A DNA stretch of 64,000 nt from Effrenium voratum. Taxonomy: Eukaryota; Sar; Dinophyceae; Suessiales; Symbiodiniaceae. Of this stretch, positions 1-8,708 are shown piece by piece (within the stretch, counting starts at the first letter, position 1; the number at the start of each line of letters is the position of its first letter). The translations under genes were made by a program, and so were the position numbers. The DNA lies in the NCBI GenBank assembly GCA_963377175.1, contig CAUJNA010002713.1, positions 186,001 through 250,000 on the forward strand, in the 5' to 3' direction. A model generated the notes under the pieces. It made no database searches. It saw nothing but the letters and a program-made list of their open reading frames with translations, and was not told where the DNA came from.

Positions 1-741
1 TCCCATTTTGGTTGGTAGGTGAATTCACCACCCATTTTAGAACCAAATTTTAGTGGTTGGATTGAATCGGATGTTCACTGGGGGTACGATTTGGGTTTTG
101 AGCCATAGCCATCTCAGCTTCCCTCGTTGCTTGGTGGTTTGGAGCCCGGGACAATCCAGCGGGCTCCAAACCACCGATCAAGGGGAACCTGATCATCTGA
201 AAACCGCTGGTGCGATACCCTCTGAAAAACTTGCTGGTGCGATAGGTGGGGAATGAGAATTGGAATGAACCGGAAAAAAAAGGTGCCCTTAAAGAAAACC
301 ACCAGTTGGATGGTTTCTCTTGGGGTCATTGCACGTCTCATTCCCTTCCGAGAACGCACCAGCCAAACAAACATGGAACCAAACAGGTTTTCCAGGGTAG
401 GGGGTTCCTTTCAGGTTCCAGGATTGTTATTCGGTAATCCTCATTAGATCCTTTTTCTTGGGGATCCGAGATGTATTGTTCTCATTTCAGGATTGGAATG
501 CAGTTCCATGGTCTCCCCCAATGTGTGGATGCATACCAGGGTCTCCGAATTCGGGGAAGAAAAGGGATCCCGGGAAAACTGGGCTTACTAGCCGTTCAGC
601 AACCCTGAAATCAAACATGAGTGTCCATGTTTAGCTCAGATGACCAGTGGCCAGGGGAAAAAAAGAGCATCCTTTTTTTGGGTTGGTTGGGAACCCCTCC
701 CCAAAAAAAAGGATAAAAGGGCGCCACTCGGCACCTGGGAT
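1..741. other. Host flank left of the viral element, no gene seen
   Basis: Host sequence of balanced composition up to the target-site duplication. Open frames here are short, overlap on both strands and show no recognisable domain. The stretch at about 674-741 (an AACCCCTCC run, then an A-run and a GGATAAAA segment) loosely resembles the right half of the CTAGGTCC repeat family found at 48-62 kb, so the element may have landed beside an old copy. That last point is weak. Confidence 0.6.
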
Positions 742-747
742 AGGGGA
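742..747. repeat. Target-site duplication, left copy (AGGGGA)
   Basis: AGGGGA directly precedes the left terminal inverted repeat and the same six bases follow the right one at 21614-21619. Six-base duplications are usual for Maverick/Polinton integration by a DDE integrase. Because the left repeat begins with A's, a 5-bp AGGGG duplication is also possible. Confidence 0.7.
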
Positions 748-1021
748 AAAAAATTAGTAAAAGATTGATTCTAGGGTAGGGTATTTTCAGTTCAGGGCTT
801 CAGGGTTCAGGGTCAGTTTTCAACAAGCAAACCATTTTGTTCAAAACACCAAGGTTGATTGTGGGGAATTTTCCTAAAATTTCTCAACATTTTTTTTTAC
901 ATTTTTCCATTTAATAACAGTCTAAGATATTGACATTTTCAAGGTTCGGGTTGCAAACAATTTTAAGGCTTTCTGGGGGATATAAGTGTTTAATCATATT
1001 ATAATTTAATATGAATAAACA
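748..1021 (+). repeat. Left terminal inverted repeat
   Basis: Bases 748-1021 match the reverse complement of 21338-21613 nearly base for base, starting with an A-run then TTAGTAAAA and ending near AATAAACA. The outer 130 bases are almost identical. The inner part (about 915-960) is more diverged between the two ends. The length is within the 100-1000 bp range of Polinton termini, and such ends are the integrase substrates. Confidence 0.92.
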
Positions 1022-1026
1022 AATTA

Positions 1027-1356
1027 TTATGTGTCAGTTTTATTATGTATTCTTTCCATATTTGAAATATGCTTTAAACTTTTAACGTGTCTGTTTATAT
1101 CATATTTCTTTACTATATCATTACAATAGAAACAATCTACATATTCGTCATCCCGCTTTTCTTTTGCCTTGGTTCATAGTTCAGTTTTATGTCCTTTGTA
1201 ATATTCTTTATTGTATTGACTTACCTTATCATTATGTTTTTGTCTATATCTTCGTCTTGCTTCTAAACAAATATTACAGTTGTTATTTTCGTTCTCAAAA
1301 ATATCAAGTGTCCTTTTCATTTTACATTTAGAGCATTGTTTCATTTCTTCGGTCAT
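1027..1356 (-). pseudogene. Small zinc-binding protein with C2H2 finger, split by an in-frame TGA
   Basis: The start at 1356 gives 60 residues with a CxxC...CxxC ribbon (CSKCKMKRTL, then CNICLEARRR) and a YNKEYYKGHK segment of the kind found before zinc fingers in giant-virus and Polinton endonuclease-like proteins. A TGA at 1174-1176 stops it, but the same frame runs on for 48 more codons to a TAA at 1027. That extension contains a clear finger, CFYCNDIVKKYDINRHVKSL followed by KH. The simplest reading is one gene of about 109 residues with a point nonsense change (for example CGA to TGA); stop readthrough or a genuine 60-residue product are alternatives. An early-type motif lies at 1379-1391. 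Function is not known; nucleic-acid binding is inferred from the zinc motifs. Confidence 0.6.
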
Positions 1357-1378
1357 TTATTCCTACTATATTAAGGGG

Positions 1379-1391
1379 TCTTTTCTTTAAA
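1379..1391 (-). promoter_or_regulatory. Early-type promoter motif (TTTAAAGAAAAGA)
   Basis: Read on the minus strand, TTTAAAGAAAAGA ends 22 nt before the ATG at 1356. The same TTAAAGAAA core occurs at nearly the same distance before five other genes of the element. Confidence 0.6.
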
Positions 1392-1405
1392 CATTTTCAA
1401 GGGTC

Positions 1406-1504
1406 ATTTCTCAACATTTTTTTACATTTTTTTCATTTAATAACAGTCTAACATTTTGACATTTTCAAGGTCCAGGTTTCAGACCATTTTTAGGCTTTCT
1501 GGGA
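1406..1504 (+). repeat. Internal direct copy of the inner terminal repeat
   Basis: About 100 bases repeat the inner part of the left terminal repeat (about 877-977): TTTCTCAACATTTTTTT, then CATTTAATAACAGTCTAA, TTTTCAAGGT and TAGGCTTTCTGGG. Several bases (the longer TTTTTTTCATTT run, CAGGTTTCAGACCATTTT) agree with the right-end repeat better than with the adjacent left one. This suggests exchange between the two ends or a leftover nested end. Confidence 0.8.
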
Positions 1505-1543
1505 ATAGAGGCAGGCTATGTTGAAAACAGGCGGTTTTTGAAA

Positions 1544-1669
1544 ATCGTTCTCCAAAACACTCTGTTTTAGAAAGCCGTTTTCTAAAACACTCTGTTTTAC
1601 ATGTCGCCGTCACTCTGTTTGCTATGTTGCCGTCACTCTGGTTGCTACGTTGTTGTCACTCCATGAGCC
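1544..1669 (+). repeat. Short tandem repeats before the polymerase
   Basis: Three 23-bp units at 1601-1623, 1624-1646 and 1647-1669 share the pattern ATGTYGCCGTCACTCTGKTT, the last one degenerate. Just before them, AAAACACTCTGTTTTA occurs twice (about 1553 and 1584). The array has no open frame of its own and ends about 125 bp before the polymerase ATG. It could be a regulatory or origin-proximal array, but nothing in the sequence proves that. Confidence 0.75.
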
Positions 1670-1762
1670 GTATTGATGCCACCCATCAACACACCCACAT
1701 TTCAACGTTGAACCCAACCCCACAAATTCCAAACCCACAACCCAAACCCCCACCCAAAAAGA

Positions 1763-1775
1763 CTTAAAGAAATAA
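1763..1775 (+). promoter_or_regulatory. Early-type promoter motif of the polymerase gene
   Basis: CTTAAAGAAATAA, followed by the AT-rich ATACCATATATAGTATAG, ends 21 nt before the polymerase ATG at 1797. It is identical over 13 bases to the motif at 5611-5623. Confidence 0.65.
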
Positions 1776-1796
1776 TACCATATATAGTATAGAGAA

Positions 1797-4700
1797 ATGG
1801 CAGGGGATTACAGCACGGGTTCAGTAATTGAATATTTAATATCCAATAATGAAGGTCAAATAAAAACAGGGAAGAATAACAAACCATTGAAAAAACTAAT
1901 CATTAACAACAAAGAATACTATTACAACAAAGACAAACCATTATCCTCATCACTTCAAAACAAACTCAATCAAGTCAGCAACACACAAGGTTTCAAACGA
2001 TTTCATCTTCTTAAAAAAGCATCAAACACGATGAGGGGCATTAAAACAATCCAGAAATACAGATTAAAAATAGGAGCAAAAACATCAGAAACATTTTCGG
2101 CATTGAAAGGATATGCCAACACATATTCAATATCCAACATAACATTCAAGGGATACAAAGGATTAACATATATTTTATGGCAAGAAAAGAAACTAACAGA
2201 GTTTTTACAACAAGCAAAATCAATGAAACTACTGATTGATGTTGAGGTTATTTTTGATAAAGTTAGTCAGCAAGAAGAGGATGATGGAGAAGATGAACCA
2301 ACTGAGGAAAATATACAAACAAAGCACAATATGAGGAGCAGGAGATACAACATTCTAAATGTAGGAGACTTGAAAAAAGCCTTGGAAAATATGCCTAAAG
2401 ATATTGAACTACAAATTGAAAACTCACCTTTGAAACATTCAGGATTGAAGATTAATAAGATTAACAAAATCACCATCCACTACGACAAATACAACCCGAA
2501 CAGAGCAGGAAAATATATGGAACTACCAGAATGGATTTCAAAGAAAAAGGCATGTATCAACATACAGAATGAAGATGAGTTATGCTTCAAATACTGTGTT
2601 TTATGTAAATTTTATGAAGTCTTCAAGAAAGATCATCCACAACATATGAGACACTACAAGAAATTAATAACTACTGAAAGTCTAATTCAATGGGATGGTG
2701 TAAATTTTCCAGCATCCAACGATGACATAGACCATTTTGAAGAAATCAATAACAAATCTATATCAGTTAATGTTTATGTTGAAGATGTGAACCAAACCAT
2801 CAGAGCAGACAGAATAACAAAAATTGAAAGACCATCTTGTCATATTAACTTATTGCGGATTGAACAAAATAATAACGAACACTATGTTTTAATAAAATAT
2901 TTTAGTAGATTAGCAGGAAGACAAACAAACAAAACAACTAATAAAATGTTTTTTTTGTAGTTTTTGTCAGCACGGTTTCAAGTCAGAAAAACTTTTAAAT
3001 TCTCACTTAATAAAAGGTTGTATGGCAAATGACATTCAACAAACAAAAATGCCAAAAGAAGGAACATCAATGAAGCTTGAAAAGCATTTTAAGAAACTGA
3101 AAGCGCCATTTGTTATTTACGGTGATTTTGAATGTTTAACAACAGAAACATCAGAAGGCATCAAAGGGACTTATCAGAACCATAAACCCAGCGGTTATAT
3201 GCTTAACCTTGTTAATGCTTATAGTGGAGAAATGACACCATATTTATACAGAGGCGAAGATTGTATGGATAAGTTTTGTGAAAACTTAAACAGTATTAGA
3301 GATGATGTTATGGAACAAATGAAAAATTCAAAAAACATATTGATATGTCAGATTTAGATGAAATTAAACATTTAGAAGCTAAAAAGTGTTTCTTATGCAA
3401 TGGCGCTTTTGACAACAGAGTAGAAGCGAAAAAGAAAGTTGCTGACCATTGCCACTTTACGGGATTATACAGAGGAGCGGCACATATGAAATGTAATATA
3501 GACTATTGCTTTAAAAAAATATCATATACCAGTATTCTTTCACAATCTTAAAAACTATGATGCTCACCTAATAATTTCTAATCTTGAAAAGTTAAATACA
3601 AAGAAAGAAAGCATATCAGAAATAGCACAGAACAGTGAGAAGTTTATTACATTTTCATTAAACAGACTTGAATTTAAGGATAGTTTCAGTTTCTTGTCAT
3701 CGTCATTAGAAAAACTGGTTAAATTAACAAAATATGAAGATAATAAATTAAGGGACAACTGGCAGGAACATTTTAAATATAGTTTCAAAGGCAAATACAT
3801 TAAAAACGAAAAAGATTTATTTTTACTGACAGAAAAGGGAGTTTATCCTTATGATTATTGTAATGACTTCAATAAATTTAATGACACTGAACTACCAGAA
3901 AAGAAACATTTTTACAGTAGATTAAGTGAAGAAGATATAAGCGATGCTGACTATGAAAGAGCAAAACTAATATGGAAGCACTTTAACATTAAAAACCTTG
4001 GTGAATATCATGATTTATATTTAGAAACCGATGTATTATTATTAACCGATGTATATGAGAATTTCAGAAAACAGTGTCTAACTGATTATGAATTAGACCC
4101 AGCCCATTATTATACATTACCTAACTTTGCTTGGGACGCGATGTTATTAAAAACAGGAATTGAACTTGAACTTTTACACGATGAAGAACTTTATAATATG
4201 GTTGAGAAGGGTTTGAGAGGTGGAATGTGTCAGGTTTCAATGAGAAAAGCAGTAGCGAATAATAGGTATATGGGTGATGATTATGATGAAACAAAACCAA
4301 CAACCTACATCAATTATTTTGATGCTAATAATCTTTATGGACTGGCAATGTGTAAAAAACTACCATATAAGAAACTTAAGTTTGTAAAAGATAATTTCTC
4401 AGAAGAAGACATTAAATATTACAATAGTGATTACAGCAGCAAAGGATATATTTTAGATGTTGATTTAGAATATCCGAAAGAATGCCACGACAAACATACT
4501 GATTACCCATTAGCACCAGAAATTATGAGTGTATCAGCAGATATGCTTAGTGATTATCAGAAAGACACCTACAAAGCATATCATTTTAATAATGATCCAA
4601 AAGATGAGAAAACAAACAAGTTGATACTAAATGTTATGGATAAACAAAATTATGTTTTACATATTGACATTTTAAAATTATATTTGAAACAAGGACTTAA

Positions 4701-5594
4701 AATCAAGAAAATAAACAGAGTAATAGAGTTTAGACACAAGCAATGGTTGAAACCGTGGATTGACTTTAACACAGAGAAGCGAAAGAACGCTACAAGCGAC
4801 TTTCAGAAAGATATGTATAAGTTAATGAACAACGCTGTATATGGAAAAACGATGGAAAATGTGAGAAACCATATTGACTTTGAACTTGTTGATACTCCTG
4901 AACGCTACCAAAAATGTGTGAATAATCCAAATTTCAAATACAGACATATCATCAATGAAAATCTTATAGGAGTTGAAAAAGCAAAAAGTGTAGTTAAATT
5001 GAATAAACCAATATATGTAGGAATGAGTATTTTAGATTTATCAAAACAACATATGTATTCATTTTACTATGACATTATGAAACCAAAATATAAAATAATA
5101 TCAGAATGTTATATACTGATACTGACAGTTTTGTATTACATATTAAAACCGAAGATGTATATGATGACTTTAATGACATTAAGGATTATATGGATTTCAG
5201 TGGTTATGATCCTAAACACAAATGTTATGATAAAACAAACAAGAAAGTTTTAGGAAAATTCAAGGATGAAGCGGATGGAAAGATTATAACAAACTTTATA
5301 GCATTGAAACCTAAATCTTACTGTTTCAAGATACATAACGAAGAGAAAGAAGAAAAGAAGAGCAAAGGAATAGTTAAACACAAAGTTAAGAAAGAACTGA
5401 CATATAACTCTTATGATGACACATTGAAAAACAATAATGGCGACACAGTAACATTCAACAGCATAAGAAGTAAAGCGCATCAAATATACAGCATACAACA
5501 AACAAAACAAGCATTATCAGCCTATGAAAATAAAAGGTATTACATAGACAGTATAAACTCCTTACCTTATGGTCATTATACGATTAGAGCATAG
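1797..5594 (+). CDS. Protein-primed family B DNA polymerase (four single-base frame breaks)
   Basis: Replicative polymerase of Polinton/mavirus type, expected to copy the linear genome from a terminal protein primer. The gene spans about 1265 codons in five frames that join smoothly. The order is an N-terminal region (1797-2948, ending in a zinc finger just after the first break), exonuclease I YGDFEC (acidic codons 3124 and 3130), a Cys-His insert (CFLCNG... then ADHCHFTGLYRGAAHMKCN, 3390-3500), exonuclease II NLKNYDAHL near 3550, exonuclease III YHDLYLETD near 4010, motif A FDANNLYG (Asp codon 4321), motif B NNAVYGKTMEN near 4828-4860 and motif C YTDTDS at 5112-5129. Each break is one base in a homopolymer: T8 at 2949-2956 (one too many), A6 at 3330-3335 (one too few), A7 at 3513-3519 (one too many) and A4 at 5092-5095 (one too few). 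All catalytic motifs are intact, so sequencing error is as likely as decay. The early-type promoter fits a replication gene. Confidence 0.93.
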
Positions 5595-5610
5595 TAAAAT
5601 TACAAATATA

Positions 5611-5623
5611 CTTAAAGAAATAA
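5611..5623 (+). promoter_or_regulatory. Early-type promoter motif (CTTAAAGAAATAA)
   Basis: Same 13 bases as upstream of the polymerase, ending 21 nt before the ATG at 5645 and followed by an AT-only stretch. Confidence 0.65.
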
Positions 5624-5644
5624 TTATATTATATATTAAGTAAA

Positions 5645-6031
5645 ATGACCTGTTTTATTGTAGATGGCAATACAAATAAAATTTCTATGACAAATGATGA
5701 GTTTGATTTGTTGTGGAATTCTATTGAGGGTGAAGTTTCAGACTTCAGCACGGATACAGAGGAAGAAATTAAGAAGGCAAAGGAAAAGGAAAATAAGAAA
5801 AAATATACTGTTGTATTAAACAAGAAATATAAAGAAGAAGGATACTTTAAAGAGTATTTTATAGAAAATGATAAGTCATTAGAATGTGAAAGATGCGGGT
5901 GTATGATTAAAAGTAAGTCTAATATGGCAAAGCATTTAAGGACTGATAAATGTAAAATAATTCATAGAGAAAGAGCATATCAGAATGCTGTTGAGAAAGT
6001 TTGTTATAAATATTTGACTAATTCAAATTGA
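5645..6031 (+). CDS. Single zinc-finger protein, 128 residues
   Basis: Unknown accessory protein. The N-terminal half is acidic (residues about 24-45, rich in E and D), followed by a lysine-rich stretch (KKAKEKENKKKY). A C2HC finger lies near residues 80-101: CERCGCMIKSKSNMAKHLRT then DKC. The spacing matches single fingers in the polymerase N-terminal region, the GIY-YIG protein and other small proteins of this element, suggesting a shared nucleic-acid or protein binding module. It is preceded by an early-type promoter and ends in a perfect hairpin that it shares with the convergent integrase gene. An early regulatory role is plausible but is inference. Confidence 0.75.
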   Translation: MTCFIVDGNTNKISMTNDEFDLLWNSIEGEVSDFSTDTEEEIKKAKEKENKKKYTVVLNKKYKEEGYFKEYFIENDKSLECERCGCMIKSKSNMAKHLRTDKCKIIHRERAYQNAVEKVCYKYLTNSN

Positions 6032-6060
6032 TAATATATTATATAAAATATTATCAATTT
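6025..6060. terminator. Hairpin at convergent gene ends
   Basis: AAATTGATAATAT (6025-6037) pairs perfectly with ATATTATCAATTT (6048-6060), a 13-bp stem with a 10-base AT loop. It covers the stop of the zinc-finger gene (6029-6031) and lies just before the convergent integrase stop. Palindromic 3' ends set transcript ends in mimiviruses, and the same role is inferred here. Confidence 0.65.
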
Positions 6061-6089
6061 ATTACTCTTAATCATTTATTAAGAGTAAT
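6061..6089. terminator. Second hairpin, overlapping the integrase stop
   Basis: ATTACTCTTAAT (6061-6072) pairs with ATTAAGAGTAAT (6078-6089), a 12-bp perfect stem with a 5-base loop. It includes the last codons and stop of the leftward integrase gene, so it probably ends that transcript. Confidence 0.6.
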
Positions 6090-7009
6090 TCGTGTCTATT
6101 ATATTTCTTTGTATTCCCTTCAATTTCATAATATTTATTAAGCATCATATCACGACCTACATTTGAAATGGTGTATATATTATTATGCCAACGGCTTGTG
6201 GTTTCTTTTCTTGATGTGTAATTACCTTTTCCTTTGTTATAAATTTTGACTTTATCACCGACATTTAATTTAGGATACTTTCTTAAATATTTCTCTTTCA
6301 TTAATGAGTTCGCCTTCGCTTCCACTGCGTTTTCGTCTTTGTGTGCTTCATTAGGTGTAAGTTTTGTTGTCCCGTGTGTCATTTGTTGATTATACTTGTT
6401 TAGGACTGCTTGTAATAAACTCGTCCAAGTTCTATTAGTCGCTTTTATTCTGTCTCCCAACATCTTTTTAACTGTGCGAATGGAGCGTTCAGCAACATTA
6501 GCGTGTGTCAATGTTATGATGCTTCTTATTGCTTCACCTTTTAAATACTCTTGAAATTTCTTATATGCGAATGCCCCGTCATCATCTGTATAAATACTCA
6601 TCGGATGACCTAATACTTTGAAGCATTGAAGTATTGCTTTATAAACAGTCTCACCGTCTCTAACCTTCATCGGTTCAATGTGTAGTTTCTTACTGAATAT
6701 ATCTATACATATTAATCCATATCTTGGACTGCTTAAATCTGATGTGCCCGTTGCCTTCATCAGTGAAATCATATCCATTATGTCTAACTGATATTCATAT
6801 CTTGCGAAAGGTGCTGAAAAACTGTTGTATTTACTGTATCCTTTCTCTTGTTTAGAAGGTTGTCTTTTTAACCAATCGCCCACTTCCTTTAAAGTAAATG
6901 ATGCTTCTGTTTTATTCGCTTGTTTATATAACTCATTAACCGAGCCAAAGCCTTTTTCAACATTGTAATACAGCTTATGTAAAACCTCATCTTTTGATAA
7001 TTTACTCAT
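6068..7009 (-). CDS. Retroviral-type DDE integrase (RVE)
   Basis: Integrase that would insert the element using its terminal inverted repeats. It is 313 residues, typical for Polinton integrases. The N-terminal third is helical and ends in a WLKRQPSKQ segment that usually precedes the core. The catalytic core shows YQLDIMDM (first Asp, D76), YTDDDGAF (second Asp, within D142-D144) and HANVAERSIRTVK (Glu, E174), with the usual ERSIRTVK context. The C-terminal part (about residues 236-313) has the LNVGDKVKIY and RWHNNIYTISNV strands of the SH3/chromo-like tail seen in these proteins. The frame is fully open. A clear early- or late-type promoter is not obvious; an AT-rich tract with a hairpin precedes the ATG. 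The 6-bp flanking duplication of the element agrees with this enzyme class. Confidence 0.95.
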   Translation of the reverse strand: MSKLSKDEVLHKLYYNVEKGFGSVNELYKQANKTEASFTLKEVGDWLKRQPSKQEKGYSKYNSFSAPFARYEYQLDIMDMISLMKATGTSDLSSPRYGLICIDIFSKKLHIEPMKVRDGETVYKAILQCFKVLGHPMSIYTDDDGAFAYKKFQEYLKGEAIRSIITLTHANVAERSIRTVKKMLGDRIKATNRTWTSLLQAVLNKYNQQMTHGTTKLTPNEAHKDENAVEAKANSLMKEKYLRKYPKLNVGDKVKIYNKGKGNYTSRKETTSRWHNNIYTISNVGRDMMLNKYYEIEGNTKKYNRHELLLIND

Positions 7010-7037
7010 TATTTAAAAAGAATAGAATAAAATAATT

Positions 7038-7063
7038 CTTAATATTTATGAATAAATATTAAG
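7038..7063 (-). terminator. Hairpin downstream of the 94-residue gene
   Basis: CTTAATATTTAT (7038-7049) and ATAAATATTAAG (7052-7063) form a 12-bp perfect stem with a two-base loop between the stop at 7075 and the integrase start at 7009. A 3'-end signal for the upstream leftward gene is inferred. Confidence 0.55.
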
Positions 7064-7074
7064 GAGTATTTTAA

Positions 7075-7359
7075 TTAACTTTTATCTTCTTCTATAATAT
7101 CATCAAAAGTTAAATCATTTTCCCATAACTTTCCAATACATATTAAAACAAATTGTTCCTTTTCAATGTCTATCTTCTTTTTCTCCAAATCATTAAATAT
7201 ATCTGATTTCTTACAACATTCTCCACAAATATTAATATAATGTTTATGGTAATAACTCATTCTTTGTATTTTTTCAATCAACCCTCTATCATTTTTAACT
7301 TCTTTTTCAAAATCTAAATTGTGCCCCGTAATTTTACAACCGCATTTTAATGTAGTCAT
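7075..7359 (-). CDS. Small cysteine-rich protein, 94 residues
   Basis: Not recognised. It begins MTTLKCGCKITGHNLDFE, and a second cysteine cluster ICGECCKKSD lies near residues 44-53, so a bound metal is likely. The CGCKIT string with a following acidic residue recurs in the 104-residue protein at 11123-11437, which suggests a shared zinc-binding motif or distant paralogy. The C-terminal third is acidic and helical. An early-type promoter motif sits 21 nt upstream and a hairpin follows the gene. It could be an early regulatory protein, but this rests on the promoter only. Confidence 0.65.
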   Translation of the reverse strand: MTTLKCGCKITGHNLDFEKEVKNDRGLIEKIQRMSYYHKHYINICGECCKKSDIFNDLEKKKIDIEKEQFVLICIGKLWENDLTFDDIIEEDKS

Positions 7360-7380
7360 TAGTTCTTATTATATATATGG

Positions 7381-7393
7381 TCATTTCTTTAAG
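7381..7393 (-). promoter_or_regulatory. Early-type promoter motif (CTTAAAGAAATGA)
   Basis: On the minus strand CTTAAAGAAATGA ends 21 nt before the ATG at 7359 and is followed by CCATATATATAATAAG, closely matching the polymerase promoter layout. Confidence 0.65.
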
Positions 7394-7400
7394 TAGTTTT

Positions 7401-8012
7401 TTAATATAAACTAACCAGTATCTCACTAATCAACTCACTTGGGATTTTATATAAATCTTCTTGCTTATGCTTTACATAATTTTCACCCCAACTTTCCTTA
7501 CGACCGGATGGCATCCGTTGTGCTGTTTCAATATGTTTATTATTAACAACTTTACCGCAGTCTTTTTTACATAATGGTCCGGGTTTCCAGTTTGTTAGAT
7601 TGTTCCATAACCTCGTTCTCTTACGATAGTTAAAACCATACTTACAATAGTCGATGTCATTAAACCTTAACCCATTCATAAAAGACTGACTTTTCAATAA
7701 TCCTGTCTGCGGATTTTCAATAACAAAACACGGAAAACCGAAATAGTCAATTATCTCTAATGTTTTTAATACAATACTATTAGCATATTCAATGTTTCTT
7801 ATTCCCGTTGTTTTTGCTTTGCTGTATTCCGTGCAAGGGGGTGATGCCCAAATAAAATTAAAATGGTTCTTATCAAACTGTTTATAATCCCATTCAAGTA
7901 TATCACAATTAATATCAGCATTTTTCAAATCCAACGATATTACATTAAAACCTAGCGACTTTGCAATAAGTCCAACACTGCCTGTGCCAGAAAATAACTC
8001 TAATAAATTCAT
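7401..8012 (-). CDS. DNA (cytosine-5) methyltransferase, compact viral type
   Basis: Transfers a methyl group from S-adenosylmethionine to cytosine C5. Motif I is LELFSGTGSVG (residues 4-14), motif IV is SPPCTEYS with the catalytic Cys at residue 60, motif VI is IENP (Glu 99, with ENP in place of the usual ENV) and RKRTRLW near residue 130 matches motif VIII. At 203 residues it is shorter than cellular enzymes and has little room for a target recognition domain, as in small phage and virus versions. No restriction enzyme partner is evident, so self-methylation of element DNA is more likely than restriction-modification. A TCTAAATAAT late-type motif lies 9 nt upstream. A 17-codon remnant of a second copy lies at 8703-8756, beyond the GIY-YIG gene. 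Confidence 0.88.
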   Translation of the reverse strand: MNLLELFSGTGSVGLIAKSLGFNVISLDLKNADINCDILEWDYKQFDKNHFNFIWASPPCTEYSKAKTTGIRNIEYANSIVLKTLEIIDYFGFPCFVIENPQTGLLKSQSFMNGLRFNDIDYCKYGFNYRKRTRLWNNLTNWKPGPLCKKDCGKVVNNKHIETAQRMPSGRKESWGENYVKHKQEDLYKIPSELISEILVSLY

Positions 8013-8020
8013 TTATTAGA

Positions 8021-8030
8021 ATTATTTAGA
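8021..8030 (-). promoter_or_regulatory. Late-type promoter motif (TCTAAATAAT)
   Basis: Minus-strand TCTAAATAAT lies 9 nt before the methyltransferase ATG at 8012. The TCTA core is shared with the starts at 11109, 14233, 16607, 18096 and 18608. Confidence 0.55.
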
Positions 8031-8039
8031 TTTTAATTA

Positions 8040-8675
8040 TTATTTTTGTTGAATAAGATAATATTGATGTTGTTTGGTTCTTTCGTGCCTTGCTTTACTT
8101 CTTGTATTTAGGACTGCTCCACATTCACAAGTATTTTTCATATTGATAGTGTTTTTGTTTTCTGAATAGTACTGTTTCTTCTGCTGTTTGATTTGTTCTG
8201 CTTTTTCTTCCCTGTATTTTTTACTGTATTGCTTTTGGTATGCTTTGATATGCTCTTCGTTTGCTTTTCTGTATCCCTTCCTGTGTTCTATGGTGTTTTG
8301 ATTGTATATTTTCTTTTTCGCTTTGATACTTTCCTTGTTGTCTTCTCTCCATTCTTTGTCAGTTCTTCCTGCTACATATTTATTCACACATTCCGTTGAT
8401 TTAGTATGTTGCCCTTCCCTTGCTTCAAGTTCCTTTCTGTCATTACAAGGGTAGTGTTCTATCTCTTTTATCTTACAGTTTTCCACTCCAAACTCATCAA
8501 ACAGTTCAAAGACACAATAATAGGGGAAGCTTCCTGCTTTGTACTTTTTGTATTTCTCCCTATGTTGTCCCATTCTTTTGCTCAATAATCTTGAACACGT
8601 ACTACCAATATAGCATTTTGTTTCATCTTTATCTACTATTTTATAAATCTTTCCTTTTTGATATTTGTTGTCCAT
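8040..8675 (-). CDS. GIY-YIG endonuclease with C-terminal zinc finger
   Basis: Homing-type nuclease. The N-terminal GIY-YIG domain shows GKIYKIVD (residues 8-15) and CYIGST (21-26), then an Arg-His segment SKRMGQHREKY and the metal-binding Glu region RKELEAREGQH near residues 82-92. The middle (about 110-180) is a long charged helix rich in K, E and Q with repeated YQKQY/YSKKY units. The C-terminus carries a finger, CECGAVLNTRSKARHERTKQ then H, like other fingers in this element. An early-type promoter lies 20 nt upstream. It sits between a complete methyltransferase gene and a truncated duplicate of that gene's start, which suggests it inserted into, or moved with, a methyltransferase copy. 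Confidence 0.88.
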   Translation of the reverse strand: MDNKYQKGKIYKIVDKDETKCYIGSTCSRLLSKRMGQHREKYKKYKAGSFPYYCVFELFDEFGVENCKIKEIEHYPCNDRKELEAREGQHTKSTECVNKYVAGRTDKEWREDNKESIKAKKKIYNQNTIEHRKGYRKANEEHIKAYQKQYSKKYREEKAEQIKQQKKQYYSENKNTINMKNTCECGAVLNTRSKARHERTKQHQYYLIQQK

Positions 8676-8694
8676 TACCTACACAATTAAGTAG

Positions 8695-8708
8695 TCTTTT
8701 CTTTATAA
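8695..8708 (-). promoter_or_regulatory. Early-type promoter motif (TTATAAAGAAAAGA)
   Basis: Minus-strand TTATAAAGAAAAGA ends 20 nt before the GIY-YIG ATG at 8675. It overlaps the last codons of the methyltransferase remnant. Confidence 0.5.

Noticed and set aside
1544..1669. CRISPR-like array
   Set aside because: Repeats are adjacent and degenerate with no spacers, in a eukaryotic context.
4121..4303. Minus-strand frames inside polymerase, fibre and other element genes
   Set aside because: Shadows of well-supported genes on the opposite strand.
7401..8675. Restriction-modification system (methyltransferase plus nuclease)
   Set aside because: The neighbouring nuclease is GIY-YIG homing-type with a zinc finger and the methyltransferase lacks a normal recognition domain; a homing or self-methylation explanation fits better.
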